Of a stretch of DNA of 64,000 nucleotides, positions 1-10,134 are shown one piece after another. The notes under the pieces are model-generated. The model was given only the letters and a program-made list of their open reading frames with translations, was not told the origin of the DNA and ran no database searches. The number at the start of each line of letters is the position of its first letter. Position 1 is the first letter of the stretch. The stretch is from Quillaja saponaria (lineage: Eukaryota; Streptophyta; Magnoliopsida; Fabales; Quillajaceae): contig CM055618.1 in NCBI GenBank assembly GCA_029379385.1, positions 2,986,134-3,050,133 of the forward strand, read 5' to 3'. The translations under genes were made by a program, and so were the position numbers.

Positions 1-73
1 GGATTACTAAATGAGTTTTGGGTCTTAGGCCTTGGGCTTTAAGTTTAATGAATAAACAATGAAGATCGATAAG
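1..73 (+). mobile_element. Copia-1 left LTR, first part
   Basis: This stretch matches the right LTR of the same element at about 5,583-5,657 (shared words such as ggattactaaa and cttaggcctt). The LTR begins before the window and is cut at 73 by the solo LTR that follows. It resumes at 2,849. Confidence 0.7.
69..73. repeat. Target-site duplication (ataag), left
   Basis: Identical to 2,844-2,848 on the far side of the solo LTR. Five bases is the usual LTR-retrotransposon duplication. Confidence 0.85.
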
Positions 74-2843
74 TGTAACACCCCTAACTTGTAATGTGTC
101 ATTTAACTTGTCAAGGTACTAATTTGATGATCTGTAATATTCTATCCTTGGAAATTTATTTATTTACTTGTAGTTGGACTCAAGAAACATTTCTTTGTAG
201 AATATTAATAATTTGGTACTCATAGGTATCTTAATGCTTCTCTTGTTTTCTACAAACTTTTGGTTTTCCTTTAAAGACTTCAAGATGGGCAAGTGGATTT
301 TAGAAGAATATCTCTGCTTGTAATGCACTTGGTTAATTTAGTTGTATATGTAATTGTAGATACGCATGCATTTTAGTAAATTTATCTTATAAATGATGTA
401 TTAAAAGTTCATTGAAAAATTTCTTCCTTATGTACTGAGTATTTCTAGTATCAATAAAACTTATTTCAAATGTTGTAGTATAACCAATTTCTTTATGCTT
501 GAAAATATGTCTATACAAAACGTGCTCATTAATTTAATGTGGTCAGATTACTAACTTACTAATTTGATTAAGTGACTAAAGTTGATCAATTTGAACAATT
601 GCTTAAGAACACTATATATTTAACTTCTTAAAGATAATAAGGCAATGAAATACAAAAGAGGTCATAGCCTCATTCCACCTTGATTTTATTTACATGGGGA
701 TGAATATTTACAAGAGTTTTGACAATGATTCACCTTAGCCTCATTATACAAAGGACTTTACAAAACACTAACCAGAATACCAAATCTACACCTCCATTAC
801 AAGTTAAGTTCTACTACTTATTTACAATACATGCTACTCTAAAACAGCCCTTCATTCCTGCATATAATCATCTTCATCCTCATCATTATAGCATCCTTAT
901 CACAGGTACCAGTATTTGTTGACATACACACAGTTAAAGTAGTACTCCATTAGGCACACATGGTAGGCATCATACATTTTCACATACATGGTTTCACTTC
1001 CAAGTTTGACCAAAAAATAGGTTAATTTATGACACCACCAAAAATATAAAAGTGGGATAGAAATTCTCTATAAGCAATACACACTATGTTAAATACAAAT
1101 AGTGGTGCACAGGTTTAAAACAACAGATAGAACAATATTTTTAGTGCAATGTGTAGTACTCAATTCATGGATTTAAACAGAACATTTATCACCCATTTCT
1201 ATATGGAATTTTTGCGAGTTAAGTCAAATGAGACATTCTTCCATTACTTAGGTCCAAGCATGGACAGTTAGGCACTTATGGGGTCTTGGACACTTCTAAG
1301 TTCCTAAATCTAGAATTTTGACTCATACACATGCAACATGCAGAAATAAATTATGCATTCAAGGTTAAAATTAACCACAAAATCTTGGCAAGACATAAAG
1401 TAAATTTGTAACATAAATACCAGATAACTTTATAGGAGGAGTTTTATAGAATAAAAGGGAACCTATGATCTAAAATTATTTCCAGAAAATGGAGGTTTTA
1501 GGAGGCATGTATCAATTACTTCTTCCCCTAACAACTAGGATAGTCTTTCCTAGGTGAATTCCTTCTAATCCTTGTCCTTAAATCCTCTCTATACTTCACT
1601 TAAATTAACTCCTCCTTCAATCTCAATTCCCACGGCCAAATTTCAGAAATCCTCTTTACTCCAAAGTGTCCAGAACTTCCTTAAAGCACAAGTAACTTGA
1701 TCCACTAGTTCTGCTGACTTTAATTCTAGCTTTAATTTCCAGATTGAAGCTCCAATTCCCTTACATGCAAAGTGTTGTTCTTCTTATTTTTCTCTCTTTC
1801 TCTTTCGAATGGTGTTTGCAAAATGAGTATAATGGAAGGAAGAAGAAGAAAAGAGACTTATACATGCAAATTTTCTTTTGTTTTCCCTTAATTGCCCCTC
1901 CACTAACCTGGGTTTAATATTATTATATTCCGACTTTGGATATAAGAGACATTAGGCTTGTAATTGATTTGGCAGAGTGTATCATTATATTTTGCCAAAC
2001 ATGGCAAGATTTCATGTACCCTAACCTTGTATCCAGATAACCTATTACTAACCAAACACTCCATTTCTCCACTATGTATTATATTATTATTATATTCCCC
2101 CACTAATGTATATATATTAAAATAATAGTGTATATGTATCTTGTATAAAGTATCTATACATATTTACTTCATCTTTGTACAAAAAGCATTTTAAACAAGA
2201 TTTCTCACTTAATTTAAAGTAGGAAAGTAGGATTTTATTTTCATTAACATTTCTTAGATAAATTTAAGTACTAATCTAATAGATCCAAAAATTTAAGTGT
2301 TTAATTTACTATTTTATTTGGTTACTAAAGAATGTTACTCAATTTAGTGAATCTAACATTAAGATCATAAAACAATTAATTTAAATATTATACTTAAGCT
2401 TCCTATATCAATCTATCATTTAGTGGTTTTCTTAGTCCTCCTTAACACTTAATGATTTCTTATGCTTATAGCTTGTCTTCCACTCTTTATATGGTTCACA
2501 AGTTTCTATTAAACATTGCATTCTTTACTCACTTGTTGTATAAGACAATTCATGCCTAATAACTATATACAACCAATTGTCCCTAGGTTCATTACTTTAT
2601 AGAACCCTTTTAGGTAACCAAATTAACTTCATGTTAATTTGCTTACTTGATACCTTACATTCCTTTAGGTTCATTTATAGAACCCTTTTAGGTAACCTCC
2701 TTCCTAGTTCTTCTATAACATTTCTTCCTCATTAAAGTATACAACAAGCACCTTAATAAGTTTCTAAGTTACTTAGCTACTAAATTTCAGTTTTCAATGT
2801 CATGGTGTGTGCTTGTGTGCATACTTTTAAGTGGGGTGCTACA
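74..2843 (-). mobile_element. Solo LTR of the Gypsy-B family
   Basis: A 2,770-bp insertion with LTR termini: it starts tgtaacacccc and ends ggggtgctaca. It is flanked by an exact 5-bp target-site duplication, ataag, at 69-73 and 2,844-2,848. Removing it restores an LTR collinear with 5,583-5,834. It has no gag or pol coding, so it is a solo LTR left by recombination. It shares words with the Gypsy-B' LTR at 49,843-52,876, for example a 23-bp identical stretch starting atggttcacaag at about 2,490 and 52,540. Because that LTR belongs to a minus-strand element, I infer minus orientation. Confidence 0.85.
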
Positions 2844-2848
2844 ATAAG
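2844..2848. repeat. Target-site duplication (ataag), right
   Basis: Pairs with 69-73. Confidence 0.85.
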
Positions 2849-3045
2849 TCTTTAAGCCCTAGCCGCCTCTATATATGTAGCAGTTAAGGAAAATTTTGGC
2901 TACATTATGGTTACAAGTGACATTCGACATTTTGAGAAATTGTGAGCAAGAAGAGTTCTTAAAACTCCTCCCTTGGCTGTGACTCCCTTTGTTGAAGCAA
3001 AGAAGTTTTTGCTTCAAAAAAAATCATCCATTAACTATTCATGAA
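2849..3045 (+). mobile_element. Copia-1 left LTR, second part
   Basis: Collinear with 5,658-5,834 and 9,783 onward in the right LTR (shared ttaagccctagccgcc and gtggttacaagtgaNattcg). It passes directly into reverse-transcriptase sequence with no primer-binding site, gag or integrase, so a large internal deletion starts here. The right edge is approximate. Confidence 0.7.
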
Positions 3046-3079
3046 ACCTAAAATAAGACCGATCCAATGGAACCCAAAC

Positions 3080-4566
3080 ATGTACCACAAGAATTGGAGG
3101 TACAAGAAAAGATTTAACACTCACAACTGCTTCATAGGACTAGTAGAATAAGTCGACCTCTAATATGATATGGATTTTTGATAACTAGTTAGAAAGACAT
3201 TCTACTTATAAAGGATGGTGAGCCTACTAATTATGAAGAAACAATCAAAGATATTGATTCCTCGAAGTGGGAAGATGTCATGAAATCATAAATGGACTCC
3301 ATGTATAACAACAAAGTATGTACTTTGGTTGATCCACCTAAAGAGGTTAATCCTATTGGGTGTAAATGTGTCTTTAAGAAAAAGATTGATGTGGGTGGCA
3401 ATGTACAAACCTCCAAAGCAAGGTCAGTGGCAAAAAGTTACAGGTAAAAATAAGGAATTGATTTTGATGAAACTTTTTCACCAGTTGCCATGATCATGTC
3501 AATTCAGATTTTACTTACAATAGCTACATATCATGATTATAAGATACGACAAATGGATGTCAAAATTGTTTTACTTAATGGTTATTTAAGGAAAGATGTG
3601 TATATTACACAACCTAAGGGTTTTGAATCTAAAGGTCATCATGATAAAGTGTGCAAGCTACAAAAGTCCATTTAAGGACTTACGCAATCTTCAAGAAGCT
3701 GGAACATTAGTTTTGATAAAACTATAACGGCTTATGATTTCATTAAAAATGAAGATGAATCGTGTGTGTACAAGAAAATTAGTAGCTTGAATTATCACAA
3801 TCCACGTACATTGACAAGATTCATATTAAACTTTGCATGGATGGGTAAAAAAAGAGTTCTTATCCATGTCACATGGTGTGCATCTTTTCAAAAGTATATC
3901 TCCTCTAATAGAATTGGAAAATAAAATCATGAATAAAATACCACATGCTTCTGCAATTGGTTCGATCATGTATGCCATATTATGTACGCACACTGATGTA
4001 TCATATGCTTTAAATGTTACAAGCAAATACCAAGCTTTTCTAGGTGAATAATACTAGAAGAAAATAAAGAACATCTTTAAGTACTTGAGAAGGACTAAGG
4101 ATGCATTCTTTATATATGGAGGAACTGAAGAATTGAAAGTTCTAGAATATGTCGATGCCAGCTTTTAAATTGATAAGGATGATTGTAAATCGCAGTCTAG
4201 ATTCTATTTACTTTTAATGGAGGATCCATTAACTGGAAGAGTTCCAAGCACGAAACAACAACAGATTCTACAACCAAAGCTGAGTACATAGCTACCTCTG
4301 ATAAGGAGGAAGTTTGGATAAAGAAGTTTATCACTGAACTTGGGATGGTTCCTAACATTGTTAATTCAATAGAGTTATATTGTGATAACAGTGGGGTTAT
4401 TGCACAAGCAAAGAAACCAAGGCCTTACCAGAAATCCAAACATGTACTAAGACGGTATCACCTTATTAAGGAAATAGTTGATACGAGGGTTATAAAGATA
4501 GAGCACATTCCTACTAATAAGAATATGACAGATCCGCTTAAAGCCCTTGTCACAATGGAAACTTGA
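3080..4566 (+). pseudogene. Copia-1 reverse transcriptase / RNase H remnant
   Basis: Broken Ty1/Copia pol. Visible pieces include GCKCVFKKKIDVGGN near 3,358, then DFDETFSPVAM, then IRQMDVKIVLLNGYL (the start of the RT core) in the open stretch 3,490-3,675. RNase H follows as ELYCDNSGVIAQAKKP and QKSKHVLRRYHLIKEIV, ending with HIPTNKNMTDPL at 4,345-4,566. Stops and frameshifts lie between the pieces. The block that should carry the catalytic YVDD is missing between about 3,780 and 3,830, and gag, protease and integrase are deleted. It cannot encode a working polymerase. Confidence 0.85.
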
Positions 4567-4630
4567 TCATCACTTTAATATGGTAGGACTTAGATATCAT
4601 AATGATTAACTCTAGGCCAATTGGGAGATT

Positions 4631-5834
4631 ATTAGTATTAGTGTCCAATAGTCAATCAATGGTTGGTTGTAATGACATTTTATTTATATTTAATACATGT
4701 AATAATATTTATTAGGCATTCTTTATTATATTATTTAAATTAGATTTAGCATAACAATATATAAAGTCACTAGAATAAATATTGTGTATGCAAAATTATG
4801 ATGTTGATCATAATTGTGAGATATAATATACATAAAGTATTATTCTAAAGGTAATCCTAGTCAATTATCAAGGATAAGGATAGTGATGATTTTTCGAGAC
4901 TAGCATATGTTGTGTTATTCTCTTATAAAGAGAGTAGTGATCTCATAAACTACAAACATGGAGATATTGAGACAAACATATGGATTCTTGTTAGTTGAAT
5001 ACACTGAATTATCCCAACATGAGAAACCATGTGGAGTCTTTACTCATGTGTCAATAAAAGTTCTTAAAGTGTTGGTGGTGTAAGTGGTCATTTGACTCGA
5101 GATCATCTTATTACCTTATAGTAGATCTATATGTTTTGATGTCATTCACCTTATCTTATAATAAAGATAATACATGAATGATTATTGGACATGTATTAAA
5201 GCATATGAATGATACATTGCTAGATATTAATCTTGATCTACGAATGTAAGTTGGTTAGTTCAGCAAAACCTAGGTTAAATTAAAAGTGTTTAAATTTAAT
5301 CTTACTTCTTATATAAGAAGTATTAAATTACATTTATTGCCAACCTAGGGAGAACCTATGGGTTACACACTTTAATTGACTTAAGTTAAGAACCTAGAAT
5401 AATTAATGAAATATTGGAATTAATAGTTAACTTTTAAATACATAAGAGAAAAAAAGGTAATTGTTACTTACATATATGACAAGACTTGTTTTCTTGAAAG
5501 TTAAAAAAAGTCTAGTGAGAATCCTAATTGGATATAGGCCACTAGGAAACTAAAATCTCATTAGTAATCATAATAAGATTATGGATTACTAAAATAGTTT
5601 TGTGCCTTAGGCCTTGAGCTTAGGTTTCATGAAATCCTAAATAATGAAGGACTACAAGTCCTTAAGCCCTAGCCGCCTATATATATATATAATAGCTAAG
5701 GGAAATTTTGACTACAATGTGGTTACAAGTGATATTCGGCCTTGTGAGAGATTGTGAGTAAGAAGAGTTCTTAAAAATCTCCTCCTTTAGTCGTGACTCC
5801 CTTTATTGAAGAAAATAAGTTTTTGATTCAAGAA
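4631..5834 (+). mobile_element. Copia-1 right LTR, first part
   Basis: Begins just after a short purine tract (ttgggagatt, 4,621-4,630), the expected polypurine tract. Its distal part repeats the left LTR. It is interrupted at 5,834 by Copia-2 and resumes at 9,783. The exact start is uncertain by a few bases. Confidence 0.65.
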
Positions 5835-6076
5835 TGTTGAATATAAGAAGAATGTATATTCAGATGATTTTTAAATGTACAAAGGGAGCCTCTATTTATA
5901 GGCTAAAGTGTTTACCTAACATAGTGAACCTAGACTAATATCAACCAAATATGTGTCTACCTAACATAATGAATGTAGACTAAATATCAGCCAAGATACA
6001 TAATAGAAATTACACATAAATAAGGAAACTATAGATAAGAAAATTTGACCCACTAATTAAGCTGTCTACTCTAACA
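5835..6076 (-). repeat. Copia-2 3' LTR
   Basis: Starts tgttgaatataag and ends tctactctaaca on the plus strand, matching 9,535-9,777. It contains a TATA-like box in minus orientation (reverse complement of tatttata, 5,893-5,900). Confidence 0.9.
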
Positions 6077-6088
6077 CTCCCCCCTAAG
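6077..6088 (-). promoter_or_regulatory. Copia-2 polypurine tract
   Basis: Plus-strand ctcccccctaag, a G/A tract on the coding strand, immediately inside the 3' LTR. It is the usual primer for plus-strand DNA synthesis. Confidence 0.85.
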
Positions 6089-6266
6089 CTGGAGCATAAA
6101 AATTATATGTTCAAAGCTTATTGCATAGATATCACAGTCGGTTTCCTGCCAAAGATTTTGTGAATAAGTCTGCTAACTGATTTTCTGATTTTGCATATGT
6201 AGTCTTGATTGTATTATCCATAAGCTTCTCATAAACGAAATGATAGTCAACTTCTATATGTTTTGT

Positions 6267-6488
6267 TCATTCATAAAAGACTGGATTTGATGCAATATGT
6301 AATGCAGCTTGATTATCACATACTAACTCCATAGGCTGTGAGTGCTGAAATCCAAGTTCGTCTAATAGATTTTTCAGCCAAACTAACTCAGCAGTGGTAT
6401 AAGTCATGGCCCTATATTCAGATTTAGCACTGGATCTTGCAACAACAATATGCTTTTTGCTTTTCCATGAAACAAGATTTCCACCCAT
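6267..6488 (-). pseudogene. Copia-2 RNase H fragment
   Basis: Open stretch of 73 residues with the Copia RNase H signature: GGNLVSWKSKKHIVVARSSAKSEYRAM (start abbreviated here), then [13 protein letters not shown] and LVCDNQAALHIASNP. The conserved E of the AKSEYRA motif and D of CDNQAA are present. A stop follows NPVFYE, before the C-terminal ERTKHIE-type motif, so the domain is truncated. It is in a different frame from the RT upstream. Confidence 0.85.
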
Positions 6489-6536
6489 AAATATACAGTA
6501 TCTTGTAGTAGATCTTTTGTCAAATTGAGAGCCTGC

Positions 6537-7247
6537 CTAATCAGCATCGCCATAACCTTGAACTGGAGTAGAATTATGTTTATGGATTAATGTATGACCA
6601 TGACCATGTCCTCGAACTAGAGTGTGCCCATGATTCTTATATAATAATCCTTTTTCGGGTGTAGTTTTAAGGTATCTTAGGATACAAATAATAGCATTCC
6701 AATGAGATGTTCGAGGCTGAGAAAGAAATTGGCTAACCATACTAGTTGCAAAAGTAATATCTAGTCTAGTGACTGTGAGATAATTCAGCTTACCAACAAA
6801 ACGTCTATATTGCTCAGGATTTGTCAGTAGCTCTCCCTCATCTAGTACAAGTTTAGTGTTGGGATCCATAGGAGTATATACAGGTTTGGAATCCAACATA
6901 CCTATATCACTCAAGACATCCAGGCAATACTTTATTTGAGAAAGGTAAATACCCAATTGTGATCTTGCAACCTCAATGCCCAAGAAGTATTTCAGCTGTC
7001 CTAAGTCTTTAGTTTGAAACTTAGAATGTAGGAATGATTTCAATTGTTGAATCCCATGATTATCATCACCTGTAATCACAATATCATCCACATATACAAT
7101 TAAAAGAATTATGCCATTAGGTGTATGTTTATAGAAAACTGAGTGATCCACAGTACACCTCTGAAGGCCAAAACTAAGAACAACTTCATTGAATCTACCA
7201 AACCAAGCTCTAGGAGATTGCTTTAAGCCATATAGAGACTTTTTCAA
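6537..7247 (-). pseudogene. Copia-2 reverse transcriptase, C-terminal part
   Basis: A 236-residue open stretch starting [18 protein letters not shown]. It carries the catalytic YVDD ([15 protein letters not shown], about residues 49-63), then DLGQLKYFLGIEVARS and [16 protein letters not shown], all typical Copia RT and connection sequence. Near the end it has an unusual His/Gly-rich tether before GYGDAD, which is shared with Copia-3. The stop comes right after DAD, where RNase H should continue in frame. The active-site motif is intact but the polyprotein is broken on both sides. Confidence 0.88.
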
Positions 7248-7305
7248 TCAACACACCATATCGGACTCCCCCTGCAACAAAATCAGGTGGTTGCTCCATA
7301 AAAAC

Positions 7306-7536
7306 TTATTTATCAAGGTCACCATGTAAGAAAGCATTTTTGATGTCCAATTGATAGAGTGGCCAATCAAAAATAACAGCTAGAGATATAAATACCCTGA
7401 CAGATGTAATTTTAGTTACAAGAGATAAAGTTTCTGAATAATCCACACTATAGACCTGAGTGTAGTCTTTTGCTACCGATCTAGCCTTTAAGCGATCAAC
7501 AGAACCATCAGGATGAACTTTACGGTGTATACCCAT
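7306..7536 (-). pseudogene. Copia-2 reverse transcriptase, N-terminal part
   Basis: 76 residues with [20 protein letters not shown] and [16 protein letters not shown]. The latter is the first catalytic aspartate region of Copia RT. It overlaps the preceding frame at 7,488-7,536, showing a frameshift between WVYTVKF and the VHPDGS segment. A further frame change separates it from 6,537-7,247. Confidence 0.85.
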
Positions 7537-7940
7537 TTACATCCAACAGTATATTTTTCATAAGGTAAAGAGACCAGTTCCCAAGTACCATTAGTATGTA
7601 AGGCGTTCATTTCATCAACCATGGCCTGCCACCACTCAGGATAAGCAAGAGCATCACTAGTGGATTTTGGAACATAAATAGAAGACAAAGAGGATACAAA
7701 TGCATAATAAGGTGAAGATAAACGATGATAACTCAAAAAACTATAAATATGATAAGGATTACGAGTTGAACGAGTACCTTTTCGTAAAATAAGTGGTGAA
7801 GCAAGATCCGAGGCACGGGAAGGTGTTGGTACAGAAGATGAGTCATTAGGTACATCAACGAACCGGAAGAGCCTTAGAGATAGAAGGTGACTCAGGAATA
7901 ATCGAGGGAAAGAATAAAGATTCCTCAAAAAATATGACAT
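7488..7940 (-). pseudogene. Copia-2 integrase-RT linker and RT start
   Basis: 150 residues. The first two thirds are a low-complexity S/P/L-rich linker (SRASDLASPLILRKGTRSTR). The last part is the RT entry WWQAMVDEMNALHTNGTWEL and then VGCKWVYTVKF. It overlaps the integrase frame at 7,855-7,940, so the join is frameshifted. Confidence 0.8.
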
Positions 7941-8508
7941 CAGCGGAGGTAAAGTAACGATTCTTATCTGGACAATAACATTTATACCCTTTTTGAAGGC
8001 GAGAATAACCTAAAAAAATGCACTTAATTGATTTGGAAGAGAGTTTATCCTGTCCAGGTGTTAGATCATGAACAAAACAAATGCAACCAAAGATACGAAA
8101 CGGAAGTGAATATAAAGGATGATTAGGAAAGATGATAGAATATGAAATTTTGTTATGTAATGTAGAAGATGTCATGCGATTAATAAGGTAGGATGCAGTA
8201 AGTACAGCATCACCCCAAAACCGAAGTGGAACATGACCATGAAGTAATATAGTGCGAGCTGTTTCAATTAAATGTCTGTTTTTGCGCTCAGTAACTCTAT
8301 TTTGTTGAGGGGTGTGAGAACAAGATGATTGATGCAGCATACCTTGAGATGTCATAAAGTGCTGAAATGATGTAGAAAAAAATTCACGTTCATTATCACT
8401 ACGCAAAATACAAATAGAAACACCAAATTGTGTTTTAATTTCAGTACAAAACTGTTGGAATATAGAAAATAACTCATAACGATTTTTCATTAAAATAACC
8501 ACGTGCAA
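7855..8508 (-). pseudogene. Copia-2 integrase core
   Basis: 217 residues continuing the integrase. LRSDNEREF carries the second catalytic Asp and the start of the DNG-like motif. [20 protein letters not shown] carries the third catalytic residue (Glu of VTERKNRH). RFWGDAVLTASYLINRM and the downstream [17 protein letters not shown] are standard Copia integrase text. The first Asp lies in the adjacent reading frame, at HTDVWGP. Confidence 0.88.
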
Positions 8509-9461
8509 CGGGAATAGTCATTAATAAAGGTTACGAAATACTGAAATCCCAAAGATGAACTAACACGACTAGGACCCCAAACATCAGTATGAACAAGATG
8601 AAACGGAGACTCTGCTCTAAAACGACTATGCTTTGGAAATGAAGCACGTGTGTGCTTGCCAAGCTGACACAACTCATAATTTAAAGATGACAGAGATGAT
8701 AAATGAGGAACCATCTTCTGAAGCTTGGATATACTAGGATGACCCAATCGACGGTGAATGAGAATAGGTGATACATATGTAGAGCAAGCCACTGAAGATG
8801 TAGGTTGTGTGGTAAGATGGTAGAGGCCCTGTGACTCACGTCTTGTGCCAATCGTTTGTCCCATACGTCGGTCCTGTAGAGTAAAAGAATCATCAATGAA
8901 AGTGACAGAACAATTGAGTGAACGAGTCAATTGACTAATAGAAATCAGACTGAATGAACATTCAGGAACATAAAGCACAGACTCTAAAGACAAAGAAGAT
9001 AATGGTATAGCTTGACCTATACATTTAGCAATGGTTATGGAACCATTAGCTATAGTGACAGAAGAAAGTGATGATGAATTACTAATGCTAAAAAAAAGTT
9101 TGGGATTACCAGATATGTGATTAGAAGCACCAGAATCAAGAATCCAAGTGTCAAAAGAGGTCTGAGAGAGGCAAGCGATAGAATTACCATGAGAAGATTG
9201 CTGGGTAGCTTGATACTGTAGGAACTTATCATATTCAGTAGTTGATAATGAGACATTAATAGGTTTGTCTTTAGATGGTGAAACTTCAAGTGAATTGGCT
9301 GACTGAACAATGTTAGCTATAGTAATTACAAGGGATCCAGAAAACATAGAGGTAAAAGTACTAGGTTTTGAGATACCGATTTCAGATTTTTCAGAGGTAG
9401 ACATACCGATGAACAGTACCCTGATGAATAATAATCGTACTGCTAGAATGAAACGTAGCAA
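8490..9461 (-). CDS. Copia-2 gag-start / protease / integrase N-terminal frame
   Basis: A 323-residue open frame. The likely native start is Met20 ([10 protein letters not shown], start codon at 9,404), because the same start occurs in Copia-3 near 24,003 and the first 19 residues are leader. Residues 20-44 are the gag start; the frame then jumps straight to SANSLEVSPSK ahead of the protease, with the main gag (UBN2-type) domain absent. The protease motif DSGASNH is at 109-115. GAG-pre-integrase HRRLGHPSISKLQKM is at 236-250. The integrase start HTDVWGP is at 291-297 and INDYSR at 313-318. The deletion kept the frame. It is an element protein, not a host gene. Confidence 0.85.
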   Translation of the reverse strand: MLRFILAVRLLFIRVLFIGMSTSEKSEIGISKPSTFTSMFSGSLVITIANIVQSANSLEVSPSKDKPINVSLSTTEYDKFLQYQATQQSSHGNSIACLSQTSFDTWILDSGASNHISGNPKLFFSISNSSSLSSVTIANGSITIAKCIGQAIPLSSLSLESVLYVPECSFSLISISQLTRSLNCSVTFIDDSFTLQDRRMGQTIGTRRESQGLYHLTTQPTSSVACSTYVSPILIHRRLGHPSISKLQKMVPHLSSLSSLNYELCQLGKHTRASFPKHSRFRAESPFHLVHTDVWGPSRVSSSLGFQYFVTFINDYSRCTWLF

Positions 9462-9522
9462 TAGAAAGACACGCTGGAAAGAAACACAACAAAAAATAAA
9501 AATTAGGATTTTTTCTCCCTAA

Positions 9523-9534
9523 GCTCTGATACCA
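9523..9534 (-). promoter_or_regulatory. Copia-2 primer-binding site (initiator tRNA-Met)
   Basis: The coding strand reads tggtatcagagc directly next to the 5' LTR. This is the classic complement of the 3' end of plant initiator tRNA-Met. Confidence 0.9.
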
Positions 9535-9777
9535 TGTTGAATATAAGAATAATGTATATTCAGATGATTTTTAAATGTACAAGAGGGAGCCTCTATTTAT
9601 AGGCTAAAATGTTTACCTAACATAGTGAAGCTAGACTAAATATCAACCAAATACGTGTTTACCTAACATAATTGATGTAGACTAAATATTAGCCATATAC
9701 ATAATAGAAATTACACATAAATAAGGAAACTATAAATAAGAAAATTTGACCCACTACTTAAACTGTCTACTCTAACA
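9535..9777 (-). repeat. Copia-2 5' LTR
   Basis: Matches 5,835-6,076 with about 15 differences by eye. It holds the element promoter: a minus-strand TATAAATA at 9,594-9,601. Confidence 0.9.
9594..9601 (-). promoter_or_regulatory. TATA box of the Copia-2 5' LTR
   Basis: TATAAATA on the minus strand inside the 5' LTR, also present in the other LTR at 5,893-5,900. Confidence 0.55.
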
Positions 9778-9782
9778 AAGAA

Positions 9783-10134
9783 CAATCCTCCTCCATTAAC
9801 GATTTTAAGGGTGAATCGATTCCATCAAATCCTTTTTGAAAAAGGTAAAGGATTTTTAACCATTAAATGTGTGAACTATTTCATTTAAAGCTTATTCATT
9901 TGATTAGTTATAATTTGTGTGTGATTGGGAGAATCATTTTGGTGATTCGTGGAGGAATTCTAAGCATCTCTGCTAAACAATCAAACTAGTTGAATGAGGA
10001 AAACTTTAAAATGTTAGTTTTATTTCTTTTGCTTTCGTAATATATATATTTAATTAAATACCTAGATTCTTGATTAGAAAAAATTATAATTTCGCTGCGT
10101 ATGCATGTGATGCATGACCTGTGATTTCTCAACA
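9783..10134 (+). mobile_element. Copia-1 right LTR, second part
   Basis: Continues the Copia-1 LTR after the Copia-2 insertion: caatcctcctccattaac corresponds to the left-LTR text near 3,020. The end is placed at ttctcaaca by the TG/CA rule and is uncertain, because the left copy is deleted in this part. Confidence 0.55.

Larger units (their letters stand above)
5835..9777 (-). mobile_element. Copia-2: short-LTR Ty1/Copia element
   Basis: A bounded 3.9-kb minus-strand Copia element: LTRs of about 242 bp at 5,835-6,076 and 9,535-9,777, exact 5-bp duplication aagaa (5,830-5,834 and 9,778-9,782), a primer-binding site next to the right LTR and a polypurine tract next to the left one. Protein order on the minus strand is protease, GAG-pre-integrase, integrase, RT, RNase H, the Copia order. 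The short LTRs and pol wording suggest an Ale/Ivana-type lineage, which is an inference. The LTRs differ at about 15 positions by eye and pol is frameshifted, so it is not recent. Most of gag is deleted. It is inserted in the Copia-1 right LTR. Confidence 0.93.

Noticed and set aside
719..922. 67-codon open frame in the first solo LTR
   Set aside because: Low-complexity composition, no motif, and it lies wholly inside a non-coding LTR.
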